From Microbulbifer taiwanensis (lineage in GTDB: Bacteria; Pseudomonadota; Gammaproteobacteria; Pseudomonadales; Cellvibrionaceae), in contig NZ_JACZFR010000035.1 of the NCBI RefSeq assembly GCF_014904815.1, positions 37,844-101,843 of the forward strand: 64,000 bases of DNA, in the 5' to 3' direction. The translations under genes and the position numbers were made by a program. This document shows, piece by piece, positions 33,178-42,429 of this stretch. The notes beneath the pieces were generated by a model. It had not been told where the DNA came from, made no database searches, and saw nothing but the letters and a program-made list of their open reading frames with translations. Within the stretch, counting starts at the first letter, position 1; every line of letters starts with the position of its first letter.

Positions 33178-33419
33178 TCCCTAGAAATGACTCAATGGAA
33201 ATCACACTTTCAAAGGATGATTTCATAAATATTTTCAAGGCCTGCGAAGATCGCAAAGAGAAGCTGAATAAGATTCAGCATGAGTCAAGCGATGAAGATG
33301 AAATCGCAGATGCAGGGAATGATTTAGTGGAAATAAATCTGGTTATCCGATCTTTGAAAGAAAAGGCGGATAATCTGTGGGGTGAATCCGGATGGACTAC
33401 ATCGGATGAGTATTTGTAG
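33174..33419 (+). CDS. Hypothetical acidic prophage protein
   Basis: 81 residues from the ATG at 33174, overlapping the upstream stop (ATGA); the in-frame ATG at 33159 is an alternative. Helical and acidic (KIQHESSDEDEIADAGNDLV). It is coupled to the preceding gene. Function unknown. Confidence 0.5.
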   Translation: MIPRNDSMEITLSKDDFINIFKACEDRKEKLNKIQHESSDEDEIADAGNDLVEINLVIRSLKEKADNLWGESGWTTSDEYL

Positions 33420-33475
33420 TGCTTTGGAGGTGCCGGACATTGATGATTTATCGGTATTGTTTTAACAGTATCTGA

Positions 33476-33721
33476 TTGAAAATTAGGAAAAGGAAGAAGC
33501 CTGTGATGGTTCTGGGGATAGTTTTAATAGCAGCATCTTTGGGTGTTTTCATTTGGTTGGAGAAAAGAAAGTTCTACCGGACAAGCGGAGGGGGAGTGCA
33601 ACAATTTGAAAGTTATAGTGCGCTCTGGAAATCTAGATTTGTAGAGTTTCTTGCCAAGGCAGTATCGTTGGCTGTGTTCACATTAGGTGTTGTCTGTTTG
33701 TTCAAGGCATATGCCTCATAG
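33476..33721 (+). CDS. Small two-helix membrane protein
   Basis: 81 residues from TTG at 33476, or 71 from the ATG at 33506. Two hydrophobic segments (VLGIVLIAASLGVFIWL and AVSLAVFTLGVVCLF) flank a polar loop. Lys/Arg-rich N-terminus. AT-rich, unknown; it could be a small toxin or superinfection-exclusion membrane protein, but nothing proves this. Confidence 0.45.
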   Translation: MKIRKRKKPVMVLGIVLIAASLGVFIWLEKRKFYRTSGGGVQQFESYSALWKSRFVEFLAKAVSLAVFTLGVVCLFKAYAS

Positions 33722-33757
33722 GCATAGTGAATGGCAAAATTCGGAGGAGAATGCACT

Positions 33758-33976
33758 ATGAGAGAGATTCCGGTTCAGGTTACAGGACCTGTTCTTTTGG
33801 GCATTGTTTTGGTTGGCAGTCTGTGGAAACACCTTGCTGGCGAATACCCGCTGTGGATGGCGGTCGCTGTTGGAGTGGTATTCTCGGCGGCGCTGGTGAA
33901 TAACGTGGTTGCAAGGCTCGCAAATGGTCGCCCCCTGGTCGAATTTCGACAGGATGACGATATCTGGCGCGGTTGA
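33758..33976 (+). CDS. Small membrane protein
   Basis: 72 residues from the ATG at 33758, with AGGAG 8 nt before it. Two hydrophobic stretches (GPVLLGIVLVGSLW, WMAVAVGVVFSAALV). It ends 4 nt before the convergent XRE gene's stop. Function unknown. Confidence 0.5.
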   Translation: MREIPVQVTGPVLLGIVLVGSLWKHLAGEYPLWMAVAVGVVFSAALVNNVVARLANGRPLVEFRQDDDIWRG

Positions 33977-33980
33977 CTTA

Positions 33981-34190
33981 CTAGAAATCAAACAGCTCCC
34001 GCACTGACACTCGCAGCGCCATTGCCAGCTTTGGCAGCAGGTCAAAGCCAGGTGCGTTCTCCCCCAATTCAATACGACGAATGGTGCGCTCGGCCACCCC
34101 GGTGCGGGTGGCCAGTTGCTCCTGGGTCAGTTTTCTTGTTCTTCTGAGTTCGGCCACATGCCTGCCGAAGCGCACTCTAAAATCATCCAT
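33981..34190 (-). CDS. XRE-family HTH regulator
   Basis: 69 residues from the ATG at 34190, almost entirely a Cro/C1-type helix-turn-helix (VAELRRTRKLTQEQLATRTG, VAERTIRRIELGENAPG). It lies beside a second XRE gene and may form a switch controlling the adjacent membrane genes or itself. Confidence 0.8.
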   Translation of the reverse strand: MDDFRVRFGRHVAELRRTRKLTQEQLATRTGVAERTIRRIELGENAPGFDLLPKLAMALRVSVRELFDF

Positions 34191-34309
34191 AGATCGGGTT
34201 CCTGATGAACCCGGTGATGCTAAGAGCGTGTGTCGACGGAGAACAGGACGCCTAACGTCCTGTCCTGGCGTGCACACTATGTTGCGCAATAGTCTTAATT
34301 TTTAGGAAG

Positions 34310-34687
34310 TTATTCCTTGTCAGGGTCAGGGCTGCCCTCCCCAATCAAGCTAGCCACCAGCTCCAGATGTTCTAGAACCAGTTTCCGGTGCTTTGGGTCT
34401 AGGTCGTTGAACAGGCGGGCGTGGTCGGGCGGCAGGGATTCTGGGGTTTCCTCAATACCGGCGGCGCTGAACGTCAGGTGCACATCCAGATGGCGGCACC
34501 AGTCCGCCAGCAGCTCAGCAGGTATCGTCTGGCGACCCCGTTCCATTCTCGACAGAGCCTCAGGGCTGACACCCATCGTGGCGGCCAGGTCCTTGGCTTT
34601 GATGCTCCTGTCCCGGCGCCCCTCTCGTAGCCGCGTCCCGATGGCTTCACGCAAGCCTGCCCGGTGTGTGCGGTTACCTCTTCGCAA
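34310..34687 (-). CDS. XRE-family HTH regulator, probable late-switch repressor
   Basis: 125 residues if TTG at 34687 is the start, which is not certain. An XRE domain (IKAKDLAATMGVSPEALSRM, ERGRQTIPAELLADWC) is followed by a helical tail (LDPKHRKLVLEHLELVASLI). Downstream in the divergent region is a perfect palindrome (34779-34799) that is a plausible operator. It lies opposite the gene at 34908. Confidence 0.75.
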   Translation of the reverse strand: MRRGNRTHRAGLREAIGTRLREGRRDRSIKAKDLAATMGVSPEALSRMERGRQTIPAELLADWCRHLDVHLTFSAAGIEETPESLPPDHARLFNDLDPKHRKLVLEHLELVASLIGEGSPDPDKE

Positions 34688-34745
34688 ACCGGCTCAACTC
34701 AGGCAAGGGCGAGGAAAAATAGGGCAAAAGATGATCAATTGCAAA

Positions 34746-34799
34746 AAATTGAGAAATGAGCAGTTTTCCCTACCGTCAAAATTGAGATTTTCTCAATTT
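34746..34799. promoter_or_regulatory. Operator: AAATTGAGA half-site plus palindrome
   Basis: A perfect palindrome AAATTGAGA-TTT-TCTCAATTT (34779-34799) and an additional AAATTGAGA half-site at 34746-34754 lie between two divergent genes. The spacing and exact repetition suggest cooperative binding of the neighbouring XRE repressor. Confidence 0.65.
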
Positions 34800-34907
34800 C
34801 CGCCCAAATTAGGTCTGGCCAAATTCCGGAACTTTGTCACACAATTACGGGCGTGGTATCGGGCTCTGTGAAATAAAAATCTAATTTGGCGAAGGAGTTC
34901 AGGAAGT

Positions 34908-35159
34908 ATGCCTAATAGAGAAAGGGGCGGCGTTGATGCTCCGCTTGTAGAGGTTACTGGAGCTGCGGCAAAACGGGATCGGCAATCTCTGCCGTTGGAA
35001 CAGAGGGAACGTCTGGCTGAAGCCGACAAACTGGCGGCGCTTATTCAATTTACCCTGACCGGACGGGATGTCACAGAGTTGAATCATGAGGTGCAAGCTG
35101 GTTGCTCTCTAGTCCTGGATCAAATTCGGGATGCCGTGCAAGGGGTAGTGTCTCAATAA
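34908..35159 (+). CDS. Hypothetical protein under XRE control
   Basis: 83 residues, AAGGAG upstream. Helical and charged (EQRERLAEADKLAALIQFTL). It faces the XRE gene across the operator, the usual arrangement for a target of that repressor. A hairpin terminator follows directly. No family recognised. Confidence 0.55.
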   Translation: MPNRERGGVDAPLVEVTGAAAKRDRQSLPLEQRERLAEADKLAALIQFTLTGRDVTELNHEVQAGCSLVLDQIRDAVQGVVSQ

Positions 35160-35190
35160 AAATGGGCGCCATGTGCGCCCATTTCTTTTT
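35157..35190. terminator. Bidirectional terminator before ogr
   Basis: A hairpin with stem AAATGGGCGC/GCGCCCATTT and loop CATGT, with A-rich DNA on the left and CTTTTTG on the right. It sits between the convergent ends of the gene at 34908 and ogr, and can terminate both. Confidence 0.85.
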
Positions 35191-35205
35191 GTTTATTGGA
35201 TCGGA

Positions 35206-35460
35206 TTACCCGGCCGCCCGCGCCTGTTGCAGCAAGTCCAGCTGTTCCGCCGCCGGCAGGCCCCGCAACAATTCGACGGCCATACTGTGCGCCTGGCTTC
35301 TCGATGGTGACAGTGTGTGGCTGTAGCTCAGCTTCATCACAAAGCTGGCGCCGCATTCGGGATTGGCACACATGCAGTACAGGTCCGCAACCTTCGGATC
35401 CAGTTCGTTGCGGCTGCTGATGATGGCCTTACTGTGACACTCGGTGCACTTGATGCGCAT
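35206..35460 (-). CDS. ogr: Ogr/Delta-like late gene activator
   Basis: 84 residues from the ATG at 35460, with GGAGGA upstream. The zinc motif C5-x2-C8-x22-C31-x4-C36 is the one of P2 Ogr and P4 Delta, which contact RNA polymerase alpha to switch on late phage promoters. It lies next to the portal gene, as expected in this phage group. The upstream open frame to 35532 lacks any motif. Confidence 0.9.
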   Translation of the reverse strand: MRIKCTECHSKAIISSRNELDPKVADLYCMCANPECGASFVMKLSYSHTLSPSRSQAHSMAVELLRGLPAAEQLDLLQQARAAG

Positions 35461-35524
35461 CTGTGATTCCTCCCCGCGTCCCAGGGGGAATTGTATCACT
35501 TTTGTATGCCTTGAGGGGTAATAG

Positions 35525-36583
35525 TTATCCATCTGTCAAGTCCTGCGGCTGCATAAATTTGATCTTCCGCCCCGCCGGCAAATACTCGTTCAGTGGTGCG
35601 AACACGTCCTGCATCGGTATTACCTCGTTTTCGTAGTAGACGCGTGAGATCTTCTCGATATCACCAAACCCACCGCTGTTCTCCGGCATCACCCCCGCCA
35701 GCGCCGGCTGAATTCGCCACATCGCCAGTACGTCATTGCGCGATAAATTTTTGACCCGCTCGAATTCATCCTTGGTGGCAATGTCTCCCACCGGGATGAT
35801 CTGCACGGACTTTTCCTTGCCGTTGGGGATATTGATATACATCGAACGGAAGTTACCCACGCCCTTGCTCTGCTGCACCTTTTCCTTGATCAGCTTTTCG
35901 TCTTCCGGGTTCAGGCTCGGATCCGCCGTATAGAAGATGTAGCCCATGTGCGCGCCGTTCCGGTAGTAGCGGCGGCGGAACAGGGTGCTGTCTTCGTTCA
36001 AAAGCACCGATTGCACGCCGCCCAGGTACTGGGGGCGGCCGTAAATTTGCTGTTTCGGGTCGTACTCCTTCAGCTGGATCACCTCGCCGGGCTCGAATTC
36101 CACCGGGCTGTTGCCGTTGGGGCGCAACATGCAGTAGCGGTCGGCTTCTTTCATTCTGCGCATATTCAGCGCCGGCAGGTGTTGCAGGCGCAGCACCTGG
36201 CCGAAATGGTTGTAGACCACCTGGAAGTAGCAGTGCCCCAGAACCGAGTGATCGAAGCCGGCGTTGGCCAGGTCGTCGGGCTTCAACGCATCATTGGGCA
36301 GATACCACTTGCGCAGCATATTGCGTTTGAAATAGGGGATGGTGCCGTGGTGTGCGTTGGCCCCCAGCAGGTTCACAAGCCCGGTCTGCGAGATGGGCGG
36401 CACATAGTAATCGCCGTGCGGCTCCAGGAAGGTGCCCAGGTAGTCGGACAGGTCGTTGCCCAGCACCGGATCCGGATCGCCGAATCTGAACATCAACGGG
36501 CTGTTGCTGCCGGTAGGTGCCGCCGCCTGTGCTGTTTGTGCCGGCTGCGCGTGGAATTTTTGTCTGCGTTTGCGTCTGCCCAT
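35525..36583 (-). CDS. Q: Phage portal protein (P2 gpQ-like)
   Basis: 352 residues with P2 portal features: SPLMFRFGDPDPVLGNDLSD, YYVPPISQTGLVNLLGANAH, HSVLGHCYFQVVYNHFGQVL and ISRVYYENEVIPMQDVFAPL. The portal forms the ring through which DNA enters and leaves the head. It is transcribed leftward with the terminase ATPase, 12 nt apart. Confidence 0.95.
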   Translation of the reverse strand: MGRRKRRQKFHAQPAQTAQAAAPTGSNSPLMFRFGDPDPVLGNDLSDYLGTFLEPHGDYYVPPISQTGLVNLLGANAHHGTIPYFKRNMLRKWYLPNDALKPDDLANAGFDHSVLGHCYFQVVYNHFGQVLRLQHLPALNMRRMKEADRYCMLRPNGNSPVEFEPGEVIQLKEYDPKQQIYGRPQYLGGVQSVLLNEDSTLFRRRYYRNGAHMGYIFYTADPSLNPEDEKLIKEKVQQSKGVGNFRSMYINIPNGKEKSVQIIPVGDIATKDEFERVKNLSRNDVLAMWRIQPALAGVMPENSGGFGDIEKISRVYYENEVIPMQDVFAPLNEYLPAGRKIKFMQPQDLTDG

Positions 36584-36595
36584 CGGATAGTCTCG

Positions 36596-38359
36596 TTAAG
36601 CGGCGAAAGCCCAGGTGGACCCGCGCCGGTTGCGGTTCAGGGGTTCGTTGCTGAGCGCGTGCATCACCGCCCAGGCCACGTCCGCGTGGCCGGTGGTGCT
36701 GGTGCGGTTGGCCGCGTAGGTGATCTGGTCGTTCCCGGTGGTGGTCTGGTGGATCTGCAAAAACGCCTGCGGGATATCGGTGTGCTCCGCGTCCCACTCG
36801 ATGCGTTTGCTCTCGATCACGTCCTGCGCCTTCAGCACCAGGTTGGTTTTCGTATTCAGCCCGTAGTGGATCGGCGTAACGCGCGGGAAGAAGTCCTGCA
36901 CCATCTCGAACACGCCGCTGCCGGGCCCGGTGCAATCGATACCGATAAACTGAGCATTGTATTTTTCGGTCAATTCCCGGATGCGGTTCGCCTGCCACTG
37001 CCAGGCGCGGTTGCGGATCACGATTTTTTCCAGCACGCGGAACGGCTGGCCGTCTTTCAGCGGTGGCGCTATGACAACAATGGCGGCGCCGTCGCCGGTG
37101 CGCGACGGGTCGTAGCCGATCCACACCGGGTGGTTGCCGTAGGGACGCTGCTGCCGCGTCTTGAAATCCACCCACACCACATCGGAATCCACCGCCGCCG
37201 CCAACAGGTCGTCCAGCTTGAAGACGGACAGGCCCGCCTCCAGGAACGCACACATAAACAGGTTGTTGAATTCGGCTTCGCTGTACTCGTCGCGCAGCTC
37301 GTCGATATCGAACAGATCGCAGCCCTGTTCCTGGGCATCCACCACCGTGACGATATTGCGCCAGATGCGGTCCGCCCCCAGTTGTCCCTCTTTCAGGGCG
37401 GCGTGGCTCAGGTCGAATTCCACTTTGTTCTTGCGCTTGTCGTTGTAGCGCTCGCCGCTCCACATGGTGTAGGCGCCGTGGCTCTTGACCGACGGGGTGG
37501 AAATGTAGGTCTTGCGCCACTTCTTCTGCGAGGCCATGCCGCTGGCCAGCTTGTTCAGGCGCTCGAAATCCGGGATCCAGAACACCTCATCCACGTACAG
37601 GTGGCCGTGGTAGCCCTGGGCGGTGCGGCCGTTGGTGGACACGAAACGCAGTTCTGCGCCGTTGGAAAGCTCAATGCACTCGCCGCCCTTCAACTCCACG
37701 TCGAAGTACTCGCGGGCGAACTTGATGATATAGGCCTTGAATATCTCCGCCTGCGCACGGCTGGCGGACAGGAATATCTGGTTCTCGCCGGTGTTTACCG
37801 CATTCTCGAATGCCTCCCAGGCGAAGTAGTAGGTCGCGCCGATCTGGCGTGACTTGAGGATAAAGCGGATTCGCTGACATAGATTTTCAAACCAGCGGTG
37901 CTGGTAGTCGAAAAACAGTTCCTTGCGGACCTCTTCCAGCCGCTCCGGCGTGATATTGCTAACATCGTTTTTCGGCTTACGCTTGCGACTCTTGCCGTCG
38001 CCGCGCTCGCCGCGGCTGGCCGCTGCCTTTTCCTTGGCCGCGCGCGCCTTCTTCAGGTCGATACCGGCCAGCTTGTCCAGCAGATTGCTGAGTTTGTCTA
38101 TCTCTTTGTAGTCGGCGTCGGTCTTGTTTTCCTTTTCGACTAGCGCAATCAGCTTGCGGGCTGTGGCCTGCTCCACCGTTTCATGCTGCAGCATCTCTTC
38201 CCAGTTGCCCTTCTCGGCCCACTGGTACACCACCCGCACACTGTTCAGGTTCAGCTGCTCGGCGATTTCGCGCGCCGATACCCGGCGCAGCCACATCAGC
38301 TTGGCCGCCGTTTTTACTTCATCCGGATAGACAGATTTTTTCTGTTTGTCTTCACTCAT
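36596..38359 (-). CDS. P: Terminase ATPase subunit (P2 gpP-like)
   Basis: 587 residues from the ATG at 38359. An N-terminal HTH for DNA recognition (VSAREIAEQLNLNSVRVVYQ), then the ATPase domain (FILKSRQIGATYYFAWEAFE carries the Walker A-like region) with HLYVDEVFWI as Walker B, and a C-terminal nuclease domain (WIGYDPSRTGDGAAIVV, FIGIDCTGPGSGVF) with acidic metal ligands. It packages DNA with gpM. Confidence 0.95.
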   Translation of the reverse strand: MSEDKQKKSVYPDEVKTAAKLMWLRRVSAREIAEQLNLNSVRVVYQWAEKGNWEEMLQHETVEQATARKLIALVEKENKTDADYKEIDKLSNLLDKLAGIDLKKARAAKEKAAASRGERGDGKSRKRKPKNDVSNITPERLEEVRKELFFDYQHRWFENLCQRIRFILKSRQIGATYYFAWEAFENAVNTGENQIFLSASRAQAEIFKAYIIKFAREYFDVELKGGECIELSNGAELRFVSTNGRTAQGYHGHLYVDEVFWIPDFERLNKLASGMASQKKWRKTYISTPSVKSHGAYTMWSGERYNDKRKNKVEFDLSHAALKEGQLGADRIWRNIVTVVDAQEQGCDLFDIDELRDEYSEAEFNNLFMCAFLEAGLSVFKLDDLLAAAVDSDVVWVDFKTRQQRPYGNHPVWIGYDPSRTGDGAAIVVIAPPLKDGQPFRVLEKIVIRNRAWQWQANRIRELTEKYNAQFIGIDCTGPGSGVFEMVQDFFPRVTPIHYGLNTKTNLVLKAQDVIESKRIEWDAEHTDIPQAFLQIHQTTTGNDQITYAANRTSTTGHADVAWAVMHALSNEPLNRNRRGSTWAFAA

Positions 38360-38567
38360 GCGCCGCAGTGTACGCAAGGCGGCGCCGGTCTCTATGCGGT
38401 GTTTTTCCTAGAAATTCCTAGATCCGAAAAATAGGAATTTTCAGGAATTAAAGCGTTTGTCTCCCCCGGTGTCGGCACTTAGTCTGCCGGATGTCGAGGT
38501 GGCAAAAGCTGGCCACCGAAAATTCACAGCAGCTACAGAAACCAGAAAACGGACCGGGACAAACAGC

Positions 38568-39503
38568 ATGGCGCGAAAGCTCTACACCGATTGGGTCAAG
38601 GTGGCCACCAGTGGCCCCACCATCGACGGCCGCAATATTTCCGCACAGGATATTTCCGACATGGCGGAGAGCTACGCCCCGGATGAGTACACGGCCAACA
38701 TCTGGTACGAGCACATCCGCGTATTCGGTAACCTGGGCAAGGTGGTGGAGCTGAAGTCGGAGAAAGACAGCAAGGGCCGTATGTGCCTGTTCGCCAAGCT
38801 GGCGCCCACCGATGACTTGATCTACATGAACAACCGCGGTCAGAAGCTGTTTACCAGCATCGAAATACAGCCGGAGTTTGCCGATACTGGCAAAGCCTAC
38901 CTCGCCGGCCTCGCCGTGACTGATTCCCCCGCCAGCCTCGGTACCACAGAACTGCAATTCAGCAGCCGTCTGCAACAGCCCGGAAACTTCTTTGCCGAAC
39001 CGGTAGAGCTTGGAGACCTGGAACTCGAACAGGGCGCTGGGCTGCTGGGTCGATTGCTGGAGCAATTCGGCAAGATCGCTGATTCCCACGAACCAAAACC
39101 GAAAGGTGAAACACCCATGGACAACAAACAGTTCAACAGCCTGAAAGAAATTCTGGAAGGCCTGCAAAGCAAAATCGGCGAAATGGAAAACAAGTTCGCC
39201 AGCAACGGAAACGGCGGCGATGGCGCCGAAGGCGGCGACGGCGGCGCGGATGAATCCGCCCCGGTGAGCAAGAAGGAATTCCAGGCGCTGATGGACAAGG
39301 TGGACGCCCTGGGCCAGAGGTTCAGCGAGGGTGGCGACGGCAGCGATGGCGAAGGCGACGACGACAACCAGGTCGCGCTTGCCAACCTGTCAAAACAGCT
39401 CGAAGAGCTGACCGAGAAATTCAACAAGGCACTGGACACCGGCAAGCCCGGCACCAAGGTGCCGGAAGGCGAGGGAGACGGAGGCACCGCGCGGGTGCTC
39501 TGA
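38568..39503 (+). CDS. O: Capsid scaffold and protease (P2 gpO-like)
   Basis: 311 residues from the ATG at 38568. The N-terminal half is the GpO serine peptidase (VKVATSGPTIDGRNISAQDI, YEHIRVFGNLGKVVELKSEK); the C-terminal half is a coiled, acidic, Gly/Asp-rich scaffold (GDGSDGEGDDDNQVALANL). It builds and then matures the procapsid. It is divergent from the terminase gene across about 208 nt, which holds late promoters. Confidence 0.92.
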   Translation: MARKLYTDWVKVATSGPTIDGRNISAQDISDMAESYAPDEYTANIWYEHIRVFGNLGKVVELKSEKDSKGRMCLFAKLAPTDDLIYMNNRGQKLFTSIEIQPEFADTGKAYLAGLAVTDSPASLGTTELQFSSRLQQPGNFFAEPVELGDLELEQGAGLLGRLLEQFGKIADSHEPKPKGETPMDNKQFNSLKEILEGLQSKIGEMENKFASNGNGGDGAEGGDGGADESAPVSKKEFQALMDKVDALGQRFSEGGDGSDGEGDDDNQVALANLSKQLEELTEKFNKALDTGKPGTKVPEGEGDGGTARVL

Positions 39504-39563
39504 TCCGCAATTCGCCGCGGTAACCAACAACTCGACGATTCACCTATTTACGGGAAAGCAACT

Positions 39564-40610
39564 ATGCAACCGAAAACCAAAAAACTGTTTAGCGCAATGC
39601 TGGTCGCCATGGCAGCGAGCTATGGCGTTGAGGCGGTCTCCGAAAACTTCAATGTGATGCCGACCATCGCCCAAGAGCTGCAGGATAAGATCGTCGAGAG
39701 CGATGCCTTCCTGCAGGCAGTCAATGTGGTGCCGGTGGATGAGATCAAGGGCGAGAAGGTCATCGGCTCCGCCGCTGGTCTGGTGCCAAAGCGCACGGAC
39801 ACCGACAACAACGACCGCCAGACGAGCGATGTGCTCTCTCTGGGCAGCAAGGGTTACGAGCTGTTCCCCACCGAGTTCGACACCCATATCAAGTGGGCCA
39901 CCATCGACGCCTGGGCCAAGTTCCCCGATTTCCAGGAGCGCTACGGCAAGTGGGTGCGCAAGGCGATCGCGCTGGCGCGCATCCGCGTCGGCTGGGTCGG
40001 CACCAGTGCCGCCGCCGTGACCAACCCGGTGGCAAACCCCAACGGCGAGGATGTGAACAAGGGCTGGCTGCAGCTGCTGCGCGAATACAACGGCGGCGCC
40101 CAGTGGTTTGACGGCTCCACCGGTACCCAGATGGCCAACGAGATCCGCATAGGCGCGGGCGGCGATTTCGAGAACCTGGATTCCGCCGTGCATGCGGTCA
40201 AGCAGATGATCAACCATCTGCACCGCGGCGCCGGGGATCTGGTGGCCATCGTCGGCGAAGACCTGGTGGCCGAAGAAAAGGCAGCGCTCTACAAGGCGCT
40301 GGGGCAGAAGCCCACCGAGAAAGAGCGCATAGAGAACGAGGTGGTCAGCAAGGTCTATGCCGGCCTGCCGCTCAAAACCGATGTGCCGTTTTTCCCGGCG
40401 CGCGGCATCCTGATCACCAGCCTGGACAACCTCTCCATCTACTACCAGACCGACAGCTGGCGCCGCCAGGTGTCCGACAATCCAAAGCGTTCCCGCGTGG
40501 AGGATTACAACTCGGTCAACGAAGGCTACGTGATCGAGGACGAGGAAAAGGCCGCGGGCGTGGAGTTCGCCAACGTGAAACTGCCGGACGGCGCCGGCGG
40601 CTGGGCCTAA
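39564..40610 (+). CDS. N: Major capsid protein (P2 gpN-like)
   Basis: 348 residues, matching P2 N features: LFSAMLVAMAASYGVEAVSE, FNVMPTIAQELQDKIVESDA, GWVGTSAAAVTNPVANPNGE and DYNSVNEGYVIEDEEKAAG. The long N-terminal part would be trimmed by gpO. It is encoded right after the scaffold, the standard order. Confidence 0.95.
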   Translation: MQPKTKKLFSAMLVAMAASYGVEAVSENFNVMPTIAQELQDKIVESDAFLQAVNVVPVDEIKGEKVIGSAAGLVPKRTDTDNNDRQTSDVLSLGSKGYELFPTEFDTHIKWATIDAWAKFPDFQERYGKWVRKAIALARIRVGWVGTSAAAVTNPVANPNGEDVNKGWLQLLREYNGGAQWFDGSTGTQMANEIRIGAGGDFENLDSAVHAVKQMINHLHRGAGDLVAIVGEDLVAEEKAALYKALGQKPTEKERIENEVVSKVYAGLPLKTDVPFFPARGILITSLDNLSIYYQTDSWRRQVSDNPKRSRVEDYNSVNEGYVIEDEEKAAGVEFANVKLPDGAGGWA

Positions 40611-40695
40611 CGGGCAGCGCGGACCTTCCCCCGGTCTATCTCCCGCAGAGAGCGCCGGGGGCTTTTTGAACCCACAACGATAAAGGATGACAGCC

Positions 40696-41382
40696 ATGCC
40701 GCTGATTACCCTGCAACACCAAGAACGCGCCCGCGCAAAACAGCAGGCAAAGGAGCTAGACATGGCGAAGGCCGCCCCTCGCCCTGTTTTTGCCGGTATA
40801 GACATGGCTCGAACTCCGGATCGCGCCGTGATCGAAACAGCCCTGGAAGCGGATCTGCAATTGCTATCAGAGCGCTCCGACGTAAAAGAAAAAATCGAGC
40901 TGAAGCGCCGGCTGCTGCCGAAGTACCTGCCACACGTGAAGACCTATCGTGAGGCGGGCGAGCACTACCCGAACGAGCTGCTGGTGTACTGCGTTATCTG
41001 GCTCCTGGATGTGGAAGACATCGAGCCGGCACTAGAACTCGCGGACTTTGCGATCGAGCAGCAACAGCACCTGCCGGAGCGCTTCAAGCGCGATCTGCCC
41101 ACCTGGGTAGCAGAGACGGTGCACGACTGGGCAGAGCGCCAGTACAAGGCCAACCAGAGCGCCAGCCCCTACTTCGAGCAGGTGCTGGAAGCGGTAGAGA
41201 GCGAACGCTGGCTGGTTACGAACGTGATTGTGCGCACCAAACTGTACCGCCTTGCAGCCTTGTACGCAGAGCGCAACAGCGAACTGGAATCGGCGGCACA
41301 GTGGCTGGAAAAGGCGCAGGCGGTGAACCCGGAAAAGGCCGGGGTTAAAACCTGGCTGAATAAGTTGCGCGCAAAACTGTAA
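40696..41382 (+). CDS. M: Terminase small subunit (P2 gpM-like)
   Basis: 228 residues from the ATG at 40696, with AAGGA 8 nt before it. P2 M family features: KIELKRRLLPKYLPHVKTYR, LVYCVIWLLDVEDIEPALEL and DLPTWVAETVHDWAERQYKA. It recognises and cuts cos with gpP. Confidence 0.92.
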   Translation: MPLITLQHQERARAKQQAKELDMAKAAPRPVFAGIDMARTPDRAVIETALEADLQLLSERSDVKEKIELKRRLLPKYLPHVKTYREAGEHYPNELLVYCVIWLLDVEDIEPALELADFAIEQQQHLPERFKRDLPTWVAETVHDWAERQYKANQSASPYFEQVLEAVESERWLVTNVIVRTKLYRLAALYAERNSELESAAQWLEKAQAVNPEKAGVKTWLNKLRAKL

Positions 41383-41476
41383 AGAGTCCCCCACCCACCC
41401 GGGCCAGTGGGGCGTCTGTCGCCCCGTGCGGTCAGGCTAACCACTCGGCGCCGGGTTTTTAATTTGAGGTTTGGGC

Positions 41477-41941
41477 ATGAGCTTTACCGGCAAATCCGAC
41501 AGCTATCTGGCAGTCACCCTGGAGAACAACGGTTTTTTCCCGGATCTCTCCCTGGGCGACCTGCAGAAACTGTATCGCATACCGGCGGAGTACCAGCAGG
41601 AAAAGGTCGAACACCACCTGCGCCTGGCCATGCTCGATACCAACGACGATCTGGCCGAACAGCAGGCCAGCTGGCAGGCCGAGGGGCACGCCACCTTGGC
41701 CGCGGTGAGCGATGAATCCCTGGGCGGCAAGAAGGTGCTGGTGGAGCACTACCAGCGCGCCGTCTTCTGCCGCGCGACGGCCAACCTGTTCGGCGAGTTC
41801 GCCACCGTCACGCGCCGGGAGATCGGCGAGAACCAGGCCAAGGAAAGTGACGGCACCGCGCAGATGTACCGCGCCCAAGCGGACCGCGCCCTGCGCTACC
41901 TGTTGGGCAAGGCCACCACCATCACTGTGGAGCTGATCTGA
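41477..41941 (+). CDS. L: Head completion/stabilisation protein (P2 gpL-like)
   Basis: 154 residues. Features of gpL: DLSLGDLQKLYRIPAEYQQE and HHLRLAMLDTNDDLAEQQAS. It closes the head-tail connector after packaging. The stop overlaps the gpR start by 1 nt. Confidence 0.88.
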   Translation: MSFTGKSDSYLAVTLENNGFFPDLSLGDLQKLYRIPAEYQQEKVEHHLRLAMLDTNDDLAEQQASWQAEGHATLAAVSDESLGGKKVLVEHYQRAVFCRATANLFGEFATVTRREIGENQAKESDGTAQMYRAQADRALRYLLGKATTITVELI

Positions 41942-42429
41942 TGGCGCTGGAAAAACTGGCCGGCATTCGCGCGCACCTGGAATCGGCCAACCTGGTGGCG
42001 TCGGAGCAATTCGCCAGCTGGATGGAAAACGGCACCCTGGAAACCGCCAGTAAGAACCTGGGTAACGGCATTCGCGTATGCCGGCAGGCCTACGACGCCG
42101 TGATCCAGATAGAGCGCTACGGCGCAGATCCGGCGCTGTTGTTTGCCTTGGTAACCACCTGGCTGATGGAACACGACAAAGAACGACTCGATCTGCAGTT
42201 GCCGGAACCGAACATCGATGTCGACGTGATCGATGACCAGCTGGCGGATGTGGAAATCACCATCCGCTTCTCCGAGAGCGTCGACCTAGTGGAAGAAGAC
42301 AGCGGCCCGATCAGCTACCTGGGCAAACGATGGGCCGTGGCGCCGGTACCGGTGGATGAGCCCAACCAGGTGGCGGTAGGCGATAACAAAGAGCTGCCCA
42401 CAGACGCGCCCTATGTTCACGAGAGTTGA
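41941..42429 (+). CDS. R: Tail completion protein (P2 gpR-like)
   Basis: 162 residues, with the R-type core YDAVIQIERYGADPALLFAL and VTTWLMEHDKERLDLQLPEP. gpR and gpS finish the tail end that joins the head. It overlaps gpS by 17 nt. Confidence 0.85.
   Translation: MALEKLAGIRAHLESANLVASEQFASWMENGTLETASKNLGNGIRVCRQAYDAVIQIERYGADPALLFALVTTWLMEHDKERLDLQLPEPNIDVDVIDDQLADVEITIRFSESVDLVEEDSGPISYLGKRWAVAPVPVDEPNQVAVGDNKELPTDAPYVHES

Noticed and set aside
35948..37852. A 634-codon plus-strand open frame
   Set aside because: Antisense to portal and terminase genes; no motif.
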